Assembly: GCF_002899825.2 (NCBI RefSeq) | Contig: NZ_PPED02000001.1 | Span: 1,116,001 to 1,180,000, forward strand | Direction of reading: 5' to 3' | DNA from: Chryseobacterium phosphatilyticum | GTDB lineage: Bacteria > Bacteroidota > Bacteroidia > Flavobacteriales > Weeksellaceae | DNA: 64,000 nt | Shown: piece after piece, positions 51,499 to 60,744 of the stretch | Numbering within the stretch: position 1 is the first letter of the stretch | How the letters are laid out: the number at the start of each line of letters is the position of its first letter | The notes under the pieces: generated by a model | Database searches by the model: none | What the model saw: only the letters and a program-made list of their open reading frames with translations | Told to the model about the DNA's origin: nothing | Position numbers and translations under genes: made by a program

Positions 51499-52398
51499 AT
51501 GATCAAAAACATTGTAGTTATCGGAGCGGGAACCATGGGGAATGGTATTGCACATACTTTCGCACAAAGCGGTTTTAAAGTAAACCTGGTAGATGTATCT
51601 CAGGAAGCTTTAGACAGAGGATTAAAAACCATTACTACCAATCTTGACAGAATAATTGCAAAGGGAAACCTTACTGAAGAGCAAAAAGCAGAAACATTAG
51701 GAAATATTACCACTTTTACTGCATTGAACGATGCTGTAGGATCGGCAGATCTAATTGTAGAGGCTGCTACCGAAAATATGGATCTTAAACTGAAAATCTT
51801 CGGTCAGATGGATGAATTGGCTCCTGCAGGTTGTATTCTGGCCACCAATACCTCTTCTATTTCCATCACAAAAATTGCTGCTGCGACTAAAAGAGCTGAT
51901 AAAGTAATTGGTATGCACTTTATGAATCCGGTTCCGATTATGAAGCTGGTAGAGATCATCAAGGGATATTCTACTTCTAAGGAGACTTTTGATTCAATTT
52001 ATGAAATGAGTAAAACGTTGGGTAAAGTTCCTGTAGAGGTCAATGACTATCCTGGTTTCGTTGCCAACAGAATACTAATGCCAATGATCAATGAATCTAT
52101 TGAAACACTTTACAATGGTGTTGCAGGTGTAGAAGAGATTGATACAGTAATGAAATTGGGAATGGCTCACCCGATGGGTCCACTTCAATTGGCAGACTTT
52201 ATTGGCCTTGATGTATGCCTTGCTATCCTGAATGTGATGTATGACGGTTTCAAAAATCCTAAATATGCTCCCAACCCATTGCTTGTAAACATGGTAACAG
52301 CGGGGAAACTGGGTGTAAAATCAGGAGAAGGGTTCTATGATTATTCTGAAAGCAAAAAAGCTGAAAAAGTTTCAAAAATGTTTTTGAACTCATTTTAA
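51499..52398 (+). CDS. hbd: 3-hydroxybutyryl-CoA dehydrogenase
   Basis: 299 residues. IVVIGAGTMGNGIAHTFAQS binds NAD, SSISITKIAAATKRADKVIG and MHFMNPVPIMKLVEII contain the catalytic Ser and His, FVANRILMPMINESIE the Asn, and GPLQLADFIGLDVCLAILNV the C-terminal dimer domain. It oxidises (S)-3-hydroxyacyl-CoA to 3-oxoacyl-CoA, in fatty-acid or phenylacetate degradation or butyrate metabolism. No partner thiolase is in the window. Confidence 0.93.
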   Translation: MIKNIVVIGAGTMGNGIAHTFAQSGFKVNLVDVSQEALDRGLKTITTNLDRIIAKGNLTEEQKAETLGNITTFTALNDAVGSADLIVEAATENMDLKLKIFGQMDELAPAGCILATNTSSISITKIAAATKRADKVIGMHFMNPVPIMKLVEIIKGYSTSKETFDSIYEMSKTLGKVPVEVNDYPGFVANRILMPMINESIETLYNGVAGVEEIDTVMKLGMAHPMGPLQLADFIGLDVCLAILNVMYDGFKNPKYAPNPLLVNMVTAGKLGVKSGEGFYDYSESKKAEKVSKMFLNSF

Positions 52399-52413
52399 GT
52401 CAATAATTTTATT

Positions 52414-52421
52414 TATCTTTG
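52414..52421 (+). promoter_or_regulatory. -7 box TATCTTTG
   Basis: Perfect TAnnTTTG on the plus strand, 22 nt before the ATG at 52444. Confidence 0.6.
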
Positions 52422-52443
52422 AGCAAGTTAAAACATTAAAAAA

Positions 52444-52683
52444 ATGAAATTACCAAAGTTTTTATTAGCAGATAATTCGGAATTTCCAGAAGATTTATTC
52501 GTAGTACACACTGAGTATCCAAGATTTATCTTAAACGTTGAGGAAGAAGAAGTTGAGTGGTTAGATGATCTTGAAGGTGACGATGAAGAAACTATGGCAG
52601 ACGAAGCTACGAAAGTGGTAGAAGCAGCATTCAAATGGTGCGACGAAGAGCTGGCTAAGTATGACGAAGAAGAGGAAGATTAA
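52444..52683 (+). CDS. Small acidic conserved protein of unknown function
   Basis: 79 residues, acidic (VEEEEVEWLDDLEGDDEETM, ending YDEEEED). No signal or membrane segment. Own promoter and strong terminator mark it as an independent gene. The FVVHTEYPRFILN core looks ordered, so it is more than a disordered tail. Short proteins of this type are widespread in Flavobacteriia without assigned function. Confidence 0.7.
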   Translation: MKLPKFLLADNSEFPEDLFVVHTEYPRFILNVEEEEVEWLDDLEGDDEETMADEATKVVEAAFKWCDEELAKYDEEEED

Positions 52684-52699
52684 TCACAGTCTAAAACAT

Positions 52700-52733
52700 A
52701 AAAAAAGGAACTCAAATTGAGTTCCTTTTTATT
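52700..52733. terminator. Bidirectional terminator between convergent genes
   Basis: 12-bp stem (52702-52713 with 52719-52730) with loop AAATT and A/T runs on both sides; it serves the plus-strand acidic-protein gene and the minus-strand META gene, whose stop lies at 52734. Confidence 0.82.
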
Positions 52734-53144
52734 TTATTCAGATTTTGTAAATTTCAATAGTAATAAATTGTCTTTATACAGTTCTAAAGTATTTCCGGAA
52801 ATTACATATTTATTTGCTTTTCCCATCATATCCATAAAGTTCTGCTCTACCCCGATATTGTTACACATCATTTTTGTAGATCCCATTTGCCCTGCAGAGA
52901 ACCCACCTGTAGACGGATCAATTTTAGCAGTTCCAAAATAATTATTACAACCGGCATTACCTGTTATCTTTTCTCCTTCAATATTCAATGTTGGGATTTT
53001 ACCTTTTACATTGTCAGCCAATGTCCATTTTGTATTAACAAGCGCAGGCTGGGCTTTTCCTACTTTAGACGCAGATGGGCTGGTCATAGATCCACATGAT
53101 GCCAATACTGCTGCTGCACATATACTTAAAAAAAGATTTTTCAT
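52734..53144 (-). CDS. META-domain (HslJ-like) lipoprotein
   Basis: 136 residues from the ATG at 53144. The signal MKNLFLSICAAAVLASCGSM ends in a lipobox. Then NTKWTLADNVKGKIPTLNIE, ITGNAGCNNYFGTAKID and GQMGSTKMMCNNIGVEQNFM, the signature of the META/HslJ fold (two conserved Cys). HslJ is linked to heat and novobiocin tolerance in E. coli; the role here is unknown. The promoter box TAAATTTG is at 53166-53173. Confidence 0.88.
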   Translation of the reverse strand: MKNLFLSICAAAVLASCGSMTSPSASKVGKAQPALVNTKWTLADNVKGKIPTLNIEGEKITGNAGCNNYFGTAKIDPSTGGFSAGQMGSTKMMCNNIGVEQNFMDMMGKANKYVISGNTLELYKDNLLLLKFTKSE

Positions 53145-53486
53145 TTTTTTCTTTTTGAATTCATCCAAATTTACGGAAATAATATTATTTAAACGGGTTG
53201 CGATGAATTTTATTATTCTTTAACACCTGGTAATTTGAATATTTTTCTGAGCTGACTGTAAGAAAAAGTAACACATCGCAGAGTGTAGATCTTTTTCAAT
53301 AACTTAAGGAATGATAAGTCAGATCAACATCATCACATAAGACGATACCTTCAAAGTTTGCCATTCCGTAGAACTCAAAACTTACTATAATCATGGGTTA
53401 CAATCTTTCTCAGATTGATAAAAAATCCAAATAGATAAAAGAAAAAACGGACCTGTAGGTCCGTTTTCATATTATTTTTATCCTGA
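53145..53486. other. Gene-free stretch of about 340 bp
   Basis: Holds the META-gene promoter (53166-53173, TAAATTTG on the minus strand) and the pheT terminator hairpin at 53440-53470. The middle shows no ORF or repeat that I can support. Confidence 0.6.
53440..53470 (-). terminator. Intrinsic terminator of pheT
   Basis: ACGGACC (53447-53453), loop TGTA, GGTCCGT (53458-53464), flanked by A and T runs. Confidence 0.78.
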
Positions 53487-55889
53487 TTAAGATCTCAATT
53501 CTGCGCTGAATTCTTTCTGGAAAGATTTGATCAGGGAATCCATTACTTCTGAGATTTCCTTTTCTTCAAGGGTTTTCTCTTCGTTTAAGAGCTCAAAACT
53601 CATTGCATAAGACTTTTTCCCTTCAGGAAGATTTTTCCCTTCATATACATCAAATAAGTTGATGCTCTTAATGAATGGAGATTTATTCTTCTTAGCTGTT
53701 TGATATAAATCTTGGTAGTTTACTGTTTTATCAATCAATAAAGCAAGGTCTCTTCTGATCTTATTGAATTTTGGAATGTCTTTAAACTTCAATTCATTCT
53801 TAGCTCTCAGTTCCTGTGCAAACTCCAATTCAATTTCAGCATAGAAACAATCCTGGTCGATATCAAAATCCTTCAATAACGCTGGAGCTACTTTTCCGAT
53901 TCTCACCAAAGCTTTACCATCAGCTTCATATACTAAAGCATCAGAGAATCTTTCATCAGATAGTGCTGCTTCTTTATAATTGATTGCTATTCTTTCTAAT
54001 AAAACTTTTACATAAGCTTTAAGGTTGTAGAAACTTACTGCAGATTTAGGCTGCAACCAGTTCTCCGCTACCTCTCTTCCGGAAACAAGAATAGCTAATT
54101 GTTTTCTTTCTTCATATTTATCTTTTTTATGATAAATTTTTCCGAATTCAAAGAACTTGATATCCTGATTTTTTCTGTTGATGTTATATACTGCATTCTG
54201 AAGAAGCCCTTCCAGTAAAGATTTTCTCATAAATGCTAAATCGTTACTTAAAGGATTCAATAGTTTTACAGCATCCGTCTCATCTTTCACTGAAGTCAAT
54301 GAATTATTCATCACCTCATTGAAACCAATGCTTTGTAAGGTTCTTGCCCAGCTGTTTTCCAATTCGTCCTGATCGTTGGAGCTTAGCTTAACAGGGGTAA
54401 ATGAAAATTTCTGTGGTGCATCGATTTTATTGTATCCGTAGATTCTTAAAATCTCCTCGATCACATCAATCTCTCTTGTTACATCTGCTCTGTAAGCAGG
54501 TACAGAGATTTCAAAACCATTAGGAATTTCATTTAAAACCTGAATTTCCAATGCTTTTAAGATTTCTTTTACCTTTTCTCTGTGAATTTTTGTTCCTAAA
54601 ATTTGTTCAATTTTAGAGAATCTAAGAATCACATAGCTGTCTTCTATTTTCTTAGGATATTCTTCCAATAAATCACCTACCAATTTTCCTTCAGCAATTT
54701 CCTGAATGAGCTTGATTGCATGAGTGATTGCCGTTCTTGTAAGGTTCGGGTCTACTCCTCTTTCGAATCTGAAAGATGCATCAGTATTCAAACTGTGAGC
54801 TTTTGCCCCTTTTCTTACTGCAATTGGGTTGAAATATGCACTTTCAAGGAATATTGTTTTGGTGGTTGCAGATACTCCTGAGTTTTCTCCTCCGAAAACA
54901 CCGGCAATACACATCGGATTATCTTTACCATCTTTGATCATAATTTCAGTACCGATCAGTGTTCTTTCAACTCCATCCAGAGTTGTGAATTTTGTTCCCG
55001 GCTTTACTACCCCTACCTTCACTTTTTTATCTGCAATTTTATCAGCATCAAAAGCGTGAAGCGGTTGCCCGTATCCGTGAAGAATATAGTTGGTAATATC
55101 TACAACATTATTGATAGGACTTAATCCGATAGCTTTTAATCTGTCTTTTAACCAGGCTGGAGATTCTGCCACTTTTACATTCTCAATAACGGCACCAATA
55201 TACCTTGGAGCTAATTCTGTATCTTCAATTTCAAGGGTAAAATCATGGGAGCCTTCATTATTTAAAGCTTCAGAAGCTACTTTATTGAACTGCGATTTCA
55301 ACTGATTGGTAGAAAGGTAAGCATGCAAATCTCTGGCAACACCATAATGAGACATTGCATCCGTTCTGTTGGGAGTTAAACCTATTTCAAAGACCTCATC
55401 GTTCGTCAACTCAAAATAGTCAGCAAAGTTTTTCCCTACTTCATATTGGGTTTCATCCAACACCATGATTCCACCATGATCTTCGCTAAGGCCAAGTTCA
55501 TCTTCTGCACAAATCATTCCCTGAGAAACTTCACCTCTGATCTTTGCTTCTTTGATTTCAAAAAAGTTTCCGGTCTTGTCATAGATTTTAGTTCCGACAA
55601 CAGCGACAGGAACCGTTTGCCCTGCTTCTACATTAGGAGCTCCGCAAACGATATTCAATATCTTTCCGTTTCCTACATCTACTGTGGTCTTCTTTAGTTT
55701 ATCAGCATTCGGATGTTTTTCACAGGTTAAGACTTTACCCACAACAATTCCTTCCAGACTGCCCTTTACACTTTCAAATTTATCTATCCCTTCAACTTCA
55801 AGACCTATATCTGTAAGAAATTCACCGATTCTTTCAGTTTTCAATTCCGTTTTTACAAAGTCTTTCAGCCAGTTGTTTGATATTTTCAT
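53487..55889 (-). CDS. pheT: Phenylalanine-tRNA ligase beta subunit
   Basis: 800 residues, full length. An N-terminal tRNA-binding (EMAP-like) domain (VVGKVLTCEKHPNADKLKKT), then B3/B4 editing (GVFGGENSGVSATTKTIFLE and RFERGVDPNLTRTA), B5 (AYRADVTREIDVIEEILRIY) and the C-terminal FDX-ACB domain (KFNKIRRDLALLIDKTVNYQ). It pairs with PheS, not present here, to charge tRNA-Phe; pheT is therefore unlinked from pheS in this window. Confidence 0.97.
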   Translation of the reverse strand: MKISNNWLKDFVKTELKTERIGEFLTDIGLEVEGIDKFESVKGSLEGIVVGKVLTCEKHPNADKLKKTTVDVGNGKILNIVCGAPNVEAGQTVPVAVVGTKIYDKTGNFFEIKEAKIRGEVSQGMICAEDELGLSEDHGGIMVLDETQYEVGKNFADYFELTNDEVFEIGLTPNRTDAMSHYGVARDLHAYLSTNQLKSQFNKVASEALNNEGSHDFTLEIEDTELAPRYIGAVIENVKVAESPAWLKDRLKAIGLSPINNVVDITNYILHGYGQPLHAFDADKIADKKVKVGVVKPGTKFTTLDGVERTLIGTEIMIKDGKDNPMCIAGVFGGENSGVSATTKTIFLESAYFNPIAVRKGAKAHSLNTDASFRFERGVDPNLTRTAITHAIKLIQEIAEGKLVGDLLEEYPKKIEDSYVILRFSKIEQILGTKIHREKVKEILKALEIQVLNEIPNGFEISVPAYRADVTREIDVIEEILRIYGYNKIDAPQKFSFTPVKLSSNDQDELENSWARTLQSIGFNEVMNNSLTSVKDETDAVKLLNPLSNDLAFMRKSLLEGLLQNAVYNINRKNQDIKFFEFGKIYHKKDKYEERKQLAILVSGREVAENWLQPKSAVSFYNLKAYVKVLLERIAINYKEAALSDERFSDALVYEADGKALVRIGKVAPALLKDFDIDQDCFYAEIELEFAQELRAKNELKFKDIPKFNKIRRDLALLIDKTVNYQDLYQTAKKNKSPFIKSINLFDVYEGKNLPEGKKSYAMSFELLNEEKTLEEKEISEVMDSLIKSFQKEFSAELRS

Positions 55890-56157
55890 CTGATAATTTT
55901 ATTTTTTCTAAGGCCGGATGAAATGCTTAGTTTCCTCCGAAGTATTTTCAAAAATTTATTTGAATTTTGTTCGATTACAACCGAACAATTTTAAGCATAC
56001 AAATGTCGTGTTTTTTTGAGAAATACAGAAATTTGGAGACAACTTTAAGATAATAAATTTTCGTTAATTCTACTTTTACAGTTCAGGCAAATAACTCACA
56101 TATGGGCATTATTTTAGACCATAGGTTTTCAGAATTATAGCATCGATTCAAATGTTT

Positions 56158-56766
56158 TTATTGTTTTACAGCTTTTTTCAGGCTATCAGAAAACAATACC
56201 AGCCCGGTTGCCATCATGATAATATCCTTTAGAACAAGGCGTCCTGCTCCAGACAAATAAGGAAATCCATACTGGGGAGAAGGATAATCTCCATCAAGAT
56301 CAGGGACGTATGCTTCGGGAGTAGTAATCAGGAATGACAGGGTGACCAGCGACATAAGGAATGTCAAGGCACCACCAATAGTACCTATTTTAGGAAACCA
56401 AATACCTAACACCACCAAAATGCCGATCAATAGAATCATAACTCCTAAACCATAAGCAAAGGTATAAGTTCCGTTTTTCTTGTTCCAGTCAATATTTTTC
56501 TGTACAATTTTCCCTTCAGGATTTTTATATAATGTATATTCTGAAACCAGTTTCTGATCTTCATTCACTACTTTATTTCCTGCATTTTTATAGAAAAAAC
56601 TCATAAAAGGACTGTTAGCAACAAAGGGAACAATTCCATCCGCTTCATATTGAAATGCTTTAAGGCCGCCAATCCAGGCCATCACAACAAAGATTGAAAT
56701 TCTCAGAAAATTGAGTGCATAAATATCTAACTTTTGCAGACTATTGAATAATTTACTGTTTTGCAT
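56158..56766 (-). CDS. DUF417 membrane protein (YkgB/RclC-like)
   Basis: 202 residues from the ATG at 56766 (MQNSKLFNSLQKLDIYALNF). Four membrane helices; hallmarks WIGGLKAFQYEADGIVPFVA, FGYGLGVMILLIG-like (here FAYGLGVMILLIGILVVLG) and GFPYLSGAGRLVLKDIIMMA. E. coli RclC of this family belongs to the reactive-chlorine response and sits beside an AraC-type regulator, RclR. The same pairing here suggests, but does not prove, an oxidant-response role. Confidence 0.88.
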   Translation of the reverse strand: MQNSKLFNSLQKLDIYALNFLRISIFVVMAWIGGLKAFQYEADGIVPFVANSPFMSFFYKNAGNKVVNEDQKLVSEYTLYKNPEGKIVQKNIDWNKKNGTYTFAYGLGVMILLIGILVVLGIWFPKIGTIGGALTFLMSLVTLSFLITTPEAYVPDLDGDYPSPQYGFPYLSGAGRLVLKDIIMMATGLVLFSDSLKKAVKQ

Positions 56767-56783
56767 ATGATTTACTTTTTTCA

Positions 56784-56791
56784 CAAAGGTA
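56784..56791 (-). promoter_or_regulatory. -7 box TACCTTTG of the DUF417 gene
   Basis: Perfect TAnnTTTG on the minus strand, 17 nt before the ATG at 56766, between it and the AraC-type gene. Confidence 0.62.
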
Positions 56792-56830
56792 TTCACATGC
56801 ATTACTCGCTAACATAGATATTTAAGGCCA

Positions 56831-57661
56831 TTACATGGACATTTTTGCCACTACAGAAATTCCCACTTTTTCTCTGTAATTTTTGGGAGAGTATCCTACC
56901 GATTTCTTAAAGTACCTGCTAAAATAAAATTCGTCGTCAAATCCCAGCTCCGAAGCAATTTCCTTCACAGACCGGTATGTCAGATGCAATAGTTTCTTGG
57001 ACTCCAGAATCACTCTTTCATTAATAAGCTGAGTGGGTGTTTTGGCAAATTCTTTTTTAACTACCTTACTTAGGGTGTTATTGGTAATATTTAACCGGCT
57101 GCTATAAAATGTCAGTTCTTTTTCAGTTTTATAATACGTTTCCAGTAATTTTTGAAATTCTGAAGCATTTTTATTGGGTATCTTTTCAGTAGACATCAGG
57201 CCTCCTTCAATACTGCTTTTTTGCTTGCTGCAGATTGCAAGAATAAGCTGTATGTATGTTTTGATAATTGATTCTGAAAATGGGTGTTTTTCAGATTCTT
57301 CCTGTTTAATGTGGTCAAAAAGTTCTAAAATATATGCGTAGTTTTCTTTGGTAAGCTCAATGGCAGGATTCAAATAAATATTATTGAAAAGAAGTCCATT
57401 GCAGGCGACTTCTTCTTTATGATACTCTATACAGTAATAGTCCCCGTGAAAGAAAAGGATAGACACCTTCTCATCAGACTCTGATAGCAGCCTTAATTTT
57501 TGGTAGGGTGAAAGAAATAAAATATGGTAACCACAATACGCATAATTGATGGTATCCACAGAAAAAACACCCGTGCCTTTCCATAATGCCACACTGTAAT
57601 TTTCAGTAGTAAATTCTGAAGAAAAATCTGACGTATAATAGGATTCTATTTTTTTGCCCAT
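56831..57661 (-). CDS. AraC family transcriptional regulator
   Basis: 276 residues from the ATG at 57661 (MGKKIESYYTSDFSSEFTTE). N-terminal cupin-like domain, C-terminal double HTH: YSSRLNITNNTLSKVVKKEF, VKEIASELGFDDEFYFSRYF, KKSVGYSPKNYREK. It is 39 bp upstream of the DUF417 promoter in the same orientation and is the natural candidate to control that gene. Cys residues are few, so a RclR-like thiol switch is not obvious. Confidence 0.88.
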   Translation of the reverse strand: MGKKIESYYTSDFSSEFTTENYSVALWKGTGVFSVDTINYAYCGYHILFLSPYQKLRLLSESDEKVSILFFHGDYYCIEYHKEEVACNGLLFNNIYLNPAIELTKENYAYILELFDHIKQEESEKHPFSESIIKTYIQLILAICSKQKSSIEGGLMSTEKIPNKNASEFQKLLETYYKTEKELTFYSSRLNITNNTLSKVVKKEFAKTPTQLINERVILESKKLLHLTYRSVKEIASELGFDDEFYFSRYFKKSVGYSPKNYREKVGISVVAKMSM

Positions 57662-57919
57662 AAATGTATTGATGGATGAACACAAAAATCGGAAAAATAA
57701 AGTATTCAAACAGCAAAGCTGCCAATTTTTTCACGAAAAGTACAAGCTTCCGGAAAATCGTAAAAATTATGCTTTAGATTTGGGTAATCAGTGTTTTTAA
57801 AAACGCAAAGATCCTGAAATTACAAAGTATATATTGATAAAAACAACAAAAAATAAAACCTGCTCAGTTTATTATTTCTAACTGACATTACAATATATTC
57901 TAATATTTACCCGGGAATT

Positions 57920-58753
57920 TTAATAGTCTTTCGAATAAGTTTTCTTCTCTACTAAATATTCGCCTCTGGCTCCGTTACCTGTTTTAAAAAGAGTTTTTAA
58001 AGTTTCTCTATATTTTTCATTCTCTACTCTCGGAAGGTAGCATACGAAATGTAAATGAGGGCCCTTACTCCATCCAGTGTTTCCACTTAGCCCAATAACA
58101 TCCCCTTTTTTTACCTGATCTCCAATATGCACTTTTACTCCATTCTGTTTTAAATGGTAATATTGAGCAAAAGTACCATCAGGATGTAAAATAGTAATAT
58201 AATTGGCCATATTCACGCAAGCTCTGGTCGGGCAACCTCTGTTATTAGTTGCAACTACATCAGTGACTAATCCTTCCCGAGCGGCTACTACTTCGGTACC
58301 TTCCGGCATTGTAAAATCTAAAGAATTCTCATTTTGATGCGAAAAACCTCCATTATATCCCTGATAGATATTGAAAGATTTACCTTTTTTAAAAGGAAGG
58401 TCATATTGGTAATCTTTATCAAAATCTTTCAATGTAACATTCCCAATATACATCATATAACCCGGGATTTTTTTCACCCGCCATGCTTTTGTCTTATCAT
58501 CAACAACGAAATAGACAATTCTATTTTTCAAGGATTTAGCCGGAACAATCCGAATGTTTTCAAATGGTATAGGAGTTCTCATATTTTCAACTTCCGGAGT
58601 TCCCGAAAACACCAGGGACATAGGATAAATTTCAAGGTTATCAAAATACAGACTAAGAGTATCCCCCTTTTTTTCGTGGTATACTTTAGTATTATTTTGA
58701 CATAATACATTGATGAACTGTAATAATAAAATGAATATCAGAATTCTTTTCAT
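57920..58753 (-). CDS. M23 family metallopeptidase (LytM-like)
   Basis: 277 residues. Signal MKRILIFILLLQFINVLCQN. The catalytic core shows GGFSHQNENSLDFTMPEGTE (H and D zinc ligands), ANYITILHPDGTFAQYYHLK (HxxP/Y-H) and SKGPHLHFVCYLP (HxH). Usual role: endopeptidase cutting peptidoglycan cross-bridges or a LytM-domain activator; conserved ligands suggest it is active. It lies downstream of dnaN in the same orientation, separated by a strong terminator. Confidence 0.9.
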   Translation of the reverse strand: MKRILIFILLLQFINVLCQNNTKVYHEKKGDTLSLYFDNLEIYPMSLVFSGTPEVENMRTPIPFENIRIVPAKSLKNRIVYFVVDDKTKAWRVKKIPGYMMYIGNVTLKDFDKDYQYDLPFKKGKSFNIYQGYNGGFSHQNENSLDFTMPEGTEVVAAREGLVTDVVATNNRGCPTRACVNMANYITILHPDGTFAQYYHLKQNGVKVHIGDQVKKGDVIGLSGNTGWSKGPHLHFVCYLPRVENEKYRETLKTLFKTGNGARGEYLVEKKTYSKDY

Positions 58754-58770
58754 AGTTTATTTAGTATTAC

Positions 58771-58806
58771 AAAAAAGAGGTCTTATTGCTTAAGACCTCT
58801 TTTTGT
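58771..58806. terminator. Bidirectional terminator hairpin after dnaN
   Basis: 12-bp perfect stem AAAAGAGGTCTT (58773-58784) with its complement (58792-58803) around a 7-nt loop. It ends transcription of dnaN on the minus strand. Confidence 0.82.
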
Positions 58807-58834
58807 TTTATATAAAATATTTCTTTCTACGCGT

Positions 58835-59965
58835 CTACAACCCGATAACCGGCATTGATAACATTAAGATATTTTCATTTTCTTCAAGACCGTCAAGAGG
58901 TTCAATGATCCCTGGTCTGTTTGGCTGTGACATTTTCATTGTAATATCGTCAGATCCTAAGATTGTTAACATTTCTGTCAGGAACTTTGAGCTGAATCCG
59001 ATATTGATATCTTCTCCATTATAATCACAAGGAATCTGCATATCTGCTTTGTTTGCATATTCTGTATCTTCGGCATGAAGGTGAAGAATATTTCCTGAAA
59101 GCTTAAATCTCACCTGATTGGTAGATTTATTAGACATGATAGATGCTCTTTTGATTGCACCCAACAAAAGGTTTCTGTTGATGGTCAACACATTAGGGTT
59201 TTCCTTTGGAATCACCGCTGTATAGTTTGGATATTTACCATCAATCAGTCTACAGATCCAGATATGTTTGTCAAAAGTAAACTTAGCCATATTCTCATTG
59301 AAGTCGATTTTCACTTCTTCATTAGAACTTGCCAGGATATTTTTGAAAATATTCAAAGGTTTTTTAGGCATGATGAATTCCATAGGCTCGGCATTCATCA
59401 GGTCTGCTCTTTTATAGACCACCAATCTGTGTGAGTCTGTAGAAACGAAATTGGTTTCGTTTTCTCCAAACTGGAACAGAACGCCTGTCATTACGGGGCG
59501 AAGAGAGTCGTTACTTGTAGCAAAAAGGGTATTGGTAAGTGCTTCAGACAGTACTCCTGCAGGCATTACAACGCTTTGGGAGGCATCAAATTCAGGTAAC
59601 TCAGGATAGTCATCAGCATTATCCAATGCTACTGCGAAATTGTCTTTTTCATCTAAAATCTCAAGCTGACTTCCAGTCCCTTCCGCATTGTCTTTTACAA
59701 CAAAAGTAAGAGGCTGCTCGCCATAGGTCTTGATAAAATCTTGAAAAATTTTAGCAGGAACAGCAAATTTACCTGAGTCATCAGACTTTACTTCCAGAGA
59801 AGTTACAAGAGTCGTCTCGCCGTCAGATGCTGTAATGGTAACATTATTTCCGTCTAGTTCAAAAAGATAGTTTTCTAAAATCGGTCTCGATTGAGAGCTT
59901 GATATTACGCCACTTACAGTTTGCAAAGCCTTCTGCAGTTCACTACTTGAAATAATAAATTTCAT
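58835..59965 (-). CDS. dnaN: DNA polymerase III sliding clamp (beta subunit)
   Basis: 376 residues, three clamp domains. MKFIISSSELQKALQTVSGV, ITASDGETTLVTSLEV, FVSTDSHRLVVYKRADLMNA and the C-terminal ENILMLSMPVIGL are all typical. It is a single-copy essential gene that tethers polymerase to DNA. It stands apart from dnaA, a common arrangement in Bacteroidota. Promoter box TATATTTG at 59987-59994. Confidence 0.96.
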   Translation of the reverse strand: MKFIISSSELQKALQTVSGVISSSQSRPILENYLFELDGNNVTITASDGETTLVTSLEVKSDDSGKFAVPAKIFQDFIKTYGEQPLTFVVKDNAEGTGSQLEILDEKDNFAVALDNADDYPELPEFDASQSVVMPAGVLSEALTNTLFATSNDSLRPVMTGVLFQFGENETNFVSTDSHRLVVYKRADLMNAEPMEFIMPKKPLNIFKNILASSNEEVKIDFNENMAKFTFDKHIWICRLIDGKYPNYTAVIPKENPNVLTINRNLLLGAIKRASIMSNKSTNQVRFKLSGNILHLHAEDTEYANKADMQIPCDYNGEDINIGFSSKFLTEMLTILGSDDITMKMSQPNRPGIIEPLDGLEENENILMLSMPVIGL

Positions 59966-59986
59966 AGATTTAAAAATAAGTTTCTA

Positions 59987-59994
59987 CAAATATA
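59987..59994 (-). promoter_or_regulatory. -7 box TATATTTG of dnaN
   Basis: Perfect TAnnTTTG on the minus strand, 21 nt before the ATG at 59965. Confidence 0.65.
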
Positions 59995-60049
59995 ATAAAT
60001 TGAGATAACAAAGAAAAAAATAATCTGTAGGAGTTTTTAACAAATATCA

Positions 60050-60664
60050 TTAATCCGTTTTAAGACTTGATATTACGTTTAAATTTCTATAATCATTTAA
60101 ATTCACATCAAAAATATCCGCTACATAATAATTTACGGTCACTTTTTTGTTCAATAATGTGTTGTATTCTGTGGGAAGATCAAGATTGGATTCTATGGGG
60201 GTCACCCAATTCAATTTTTTTAAATTTTTATTTTCATCTATCAGATGAAATACCACAAAATTACTTTTCTCAATTTTCACAATACTTCCACTCAATACGG
60301 ATTCTTTTTCTGTATCTTTTTTAGACTCCCCACTTTTCAGGAAATTAAAAAAGGTATCTGAACATTCTGTCATCATCAACATTGACAGGTCCTGGAAGAA
60401 AACATCCATTTTCGGGTCATTATTATCATCCCCCATATCTTTAATGTCAAAACCATACTCCTTTTTCAGCTCCTTAGAATAAGGCATTGAAGATTTTATC
60501 ACACATAGTCCGAACTGGGTATTTACTTCACCTGCGCTTATGTTTTTGCTCTTCATATCGGCTGTACATTCACATGATGCTTTTGCTATTTTCTGTTTGT
60601 AATCCTGTGAAAACAAGGATAACGAGGATAAAGCAAACAACAGTATAAATAATTTTCTTTTCAT
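60050..60664 (-). CDS. Exported Cys-containing protein of unknown function
   Basis: 204 residues from the ATG at 60664. Signal MKRKLFILLFALSSLSLFSQ. The head KIAKASCECTADMKSKNISA, with GLCVIKSSM and MTECSDTFFNFL, holds four Cys in a helical region seen in several flavobacterial exported proteins. The C-terminal half (SGSIVKIEKSNFVVFHLIDE) looks like an OB-type beta barrel. I cannot name the family. Promoter box TATATTTG at 60681-60688. Confidence 0.65.
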   Translation of the reverse strand: MKRKLFILLFALSSLSLFSQDYKQKIAKASCECTADMKSKNISAGEVNTQFGLCVIKSSMPYSKELKKEYGFDIKDMGDDNNDPKMDVFFQDLSMLMMTECSDTFFNFLKSGESKKDTEKESVLSGSIVKIEKSNFVVFHLIDENKNLKKLNWVTPIESNLDLPTEYNTLLNKKVTVNYYVADIFDVNLNDYRNLNVISSLKTD

Positions 60665-60680
60665 AGTTAATACTCTATCC

Positions 60681-60688
60681 CAAATATA
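60681..60688 (-). promoter_or_regulatory. -7 box TATATTTG
   Basis: Perfect TAnnTTTG on the minus strand, 16 nt before the ATG at 60664; divergent to the box at 60722. Confidence 0.6.
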
Positions 60689-60721
60689 GCAGATAACCTG
60701 CAACAATCAAAATACAAAACC

Positions 60722-60729
60722 TATCTTTG
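60722..60729 (+). promoter_or_regulatory. -7 box TATCTTTG
   Basis: Perfect TAnnTTTG on the plus strand, 15 nt before the ATG at 60745. It contains the TTG at 60727 that would otherwise look like an earlier start. Confidence 0.62.
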
Positions 60730-60744
60730 TTAAAAATAAAAAAC

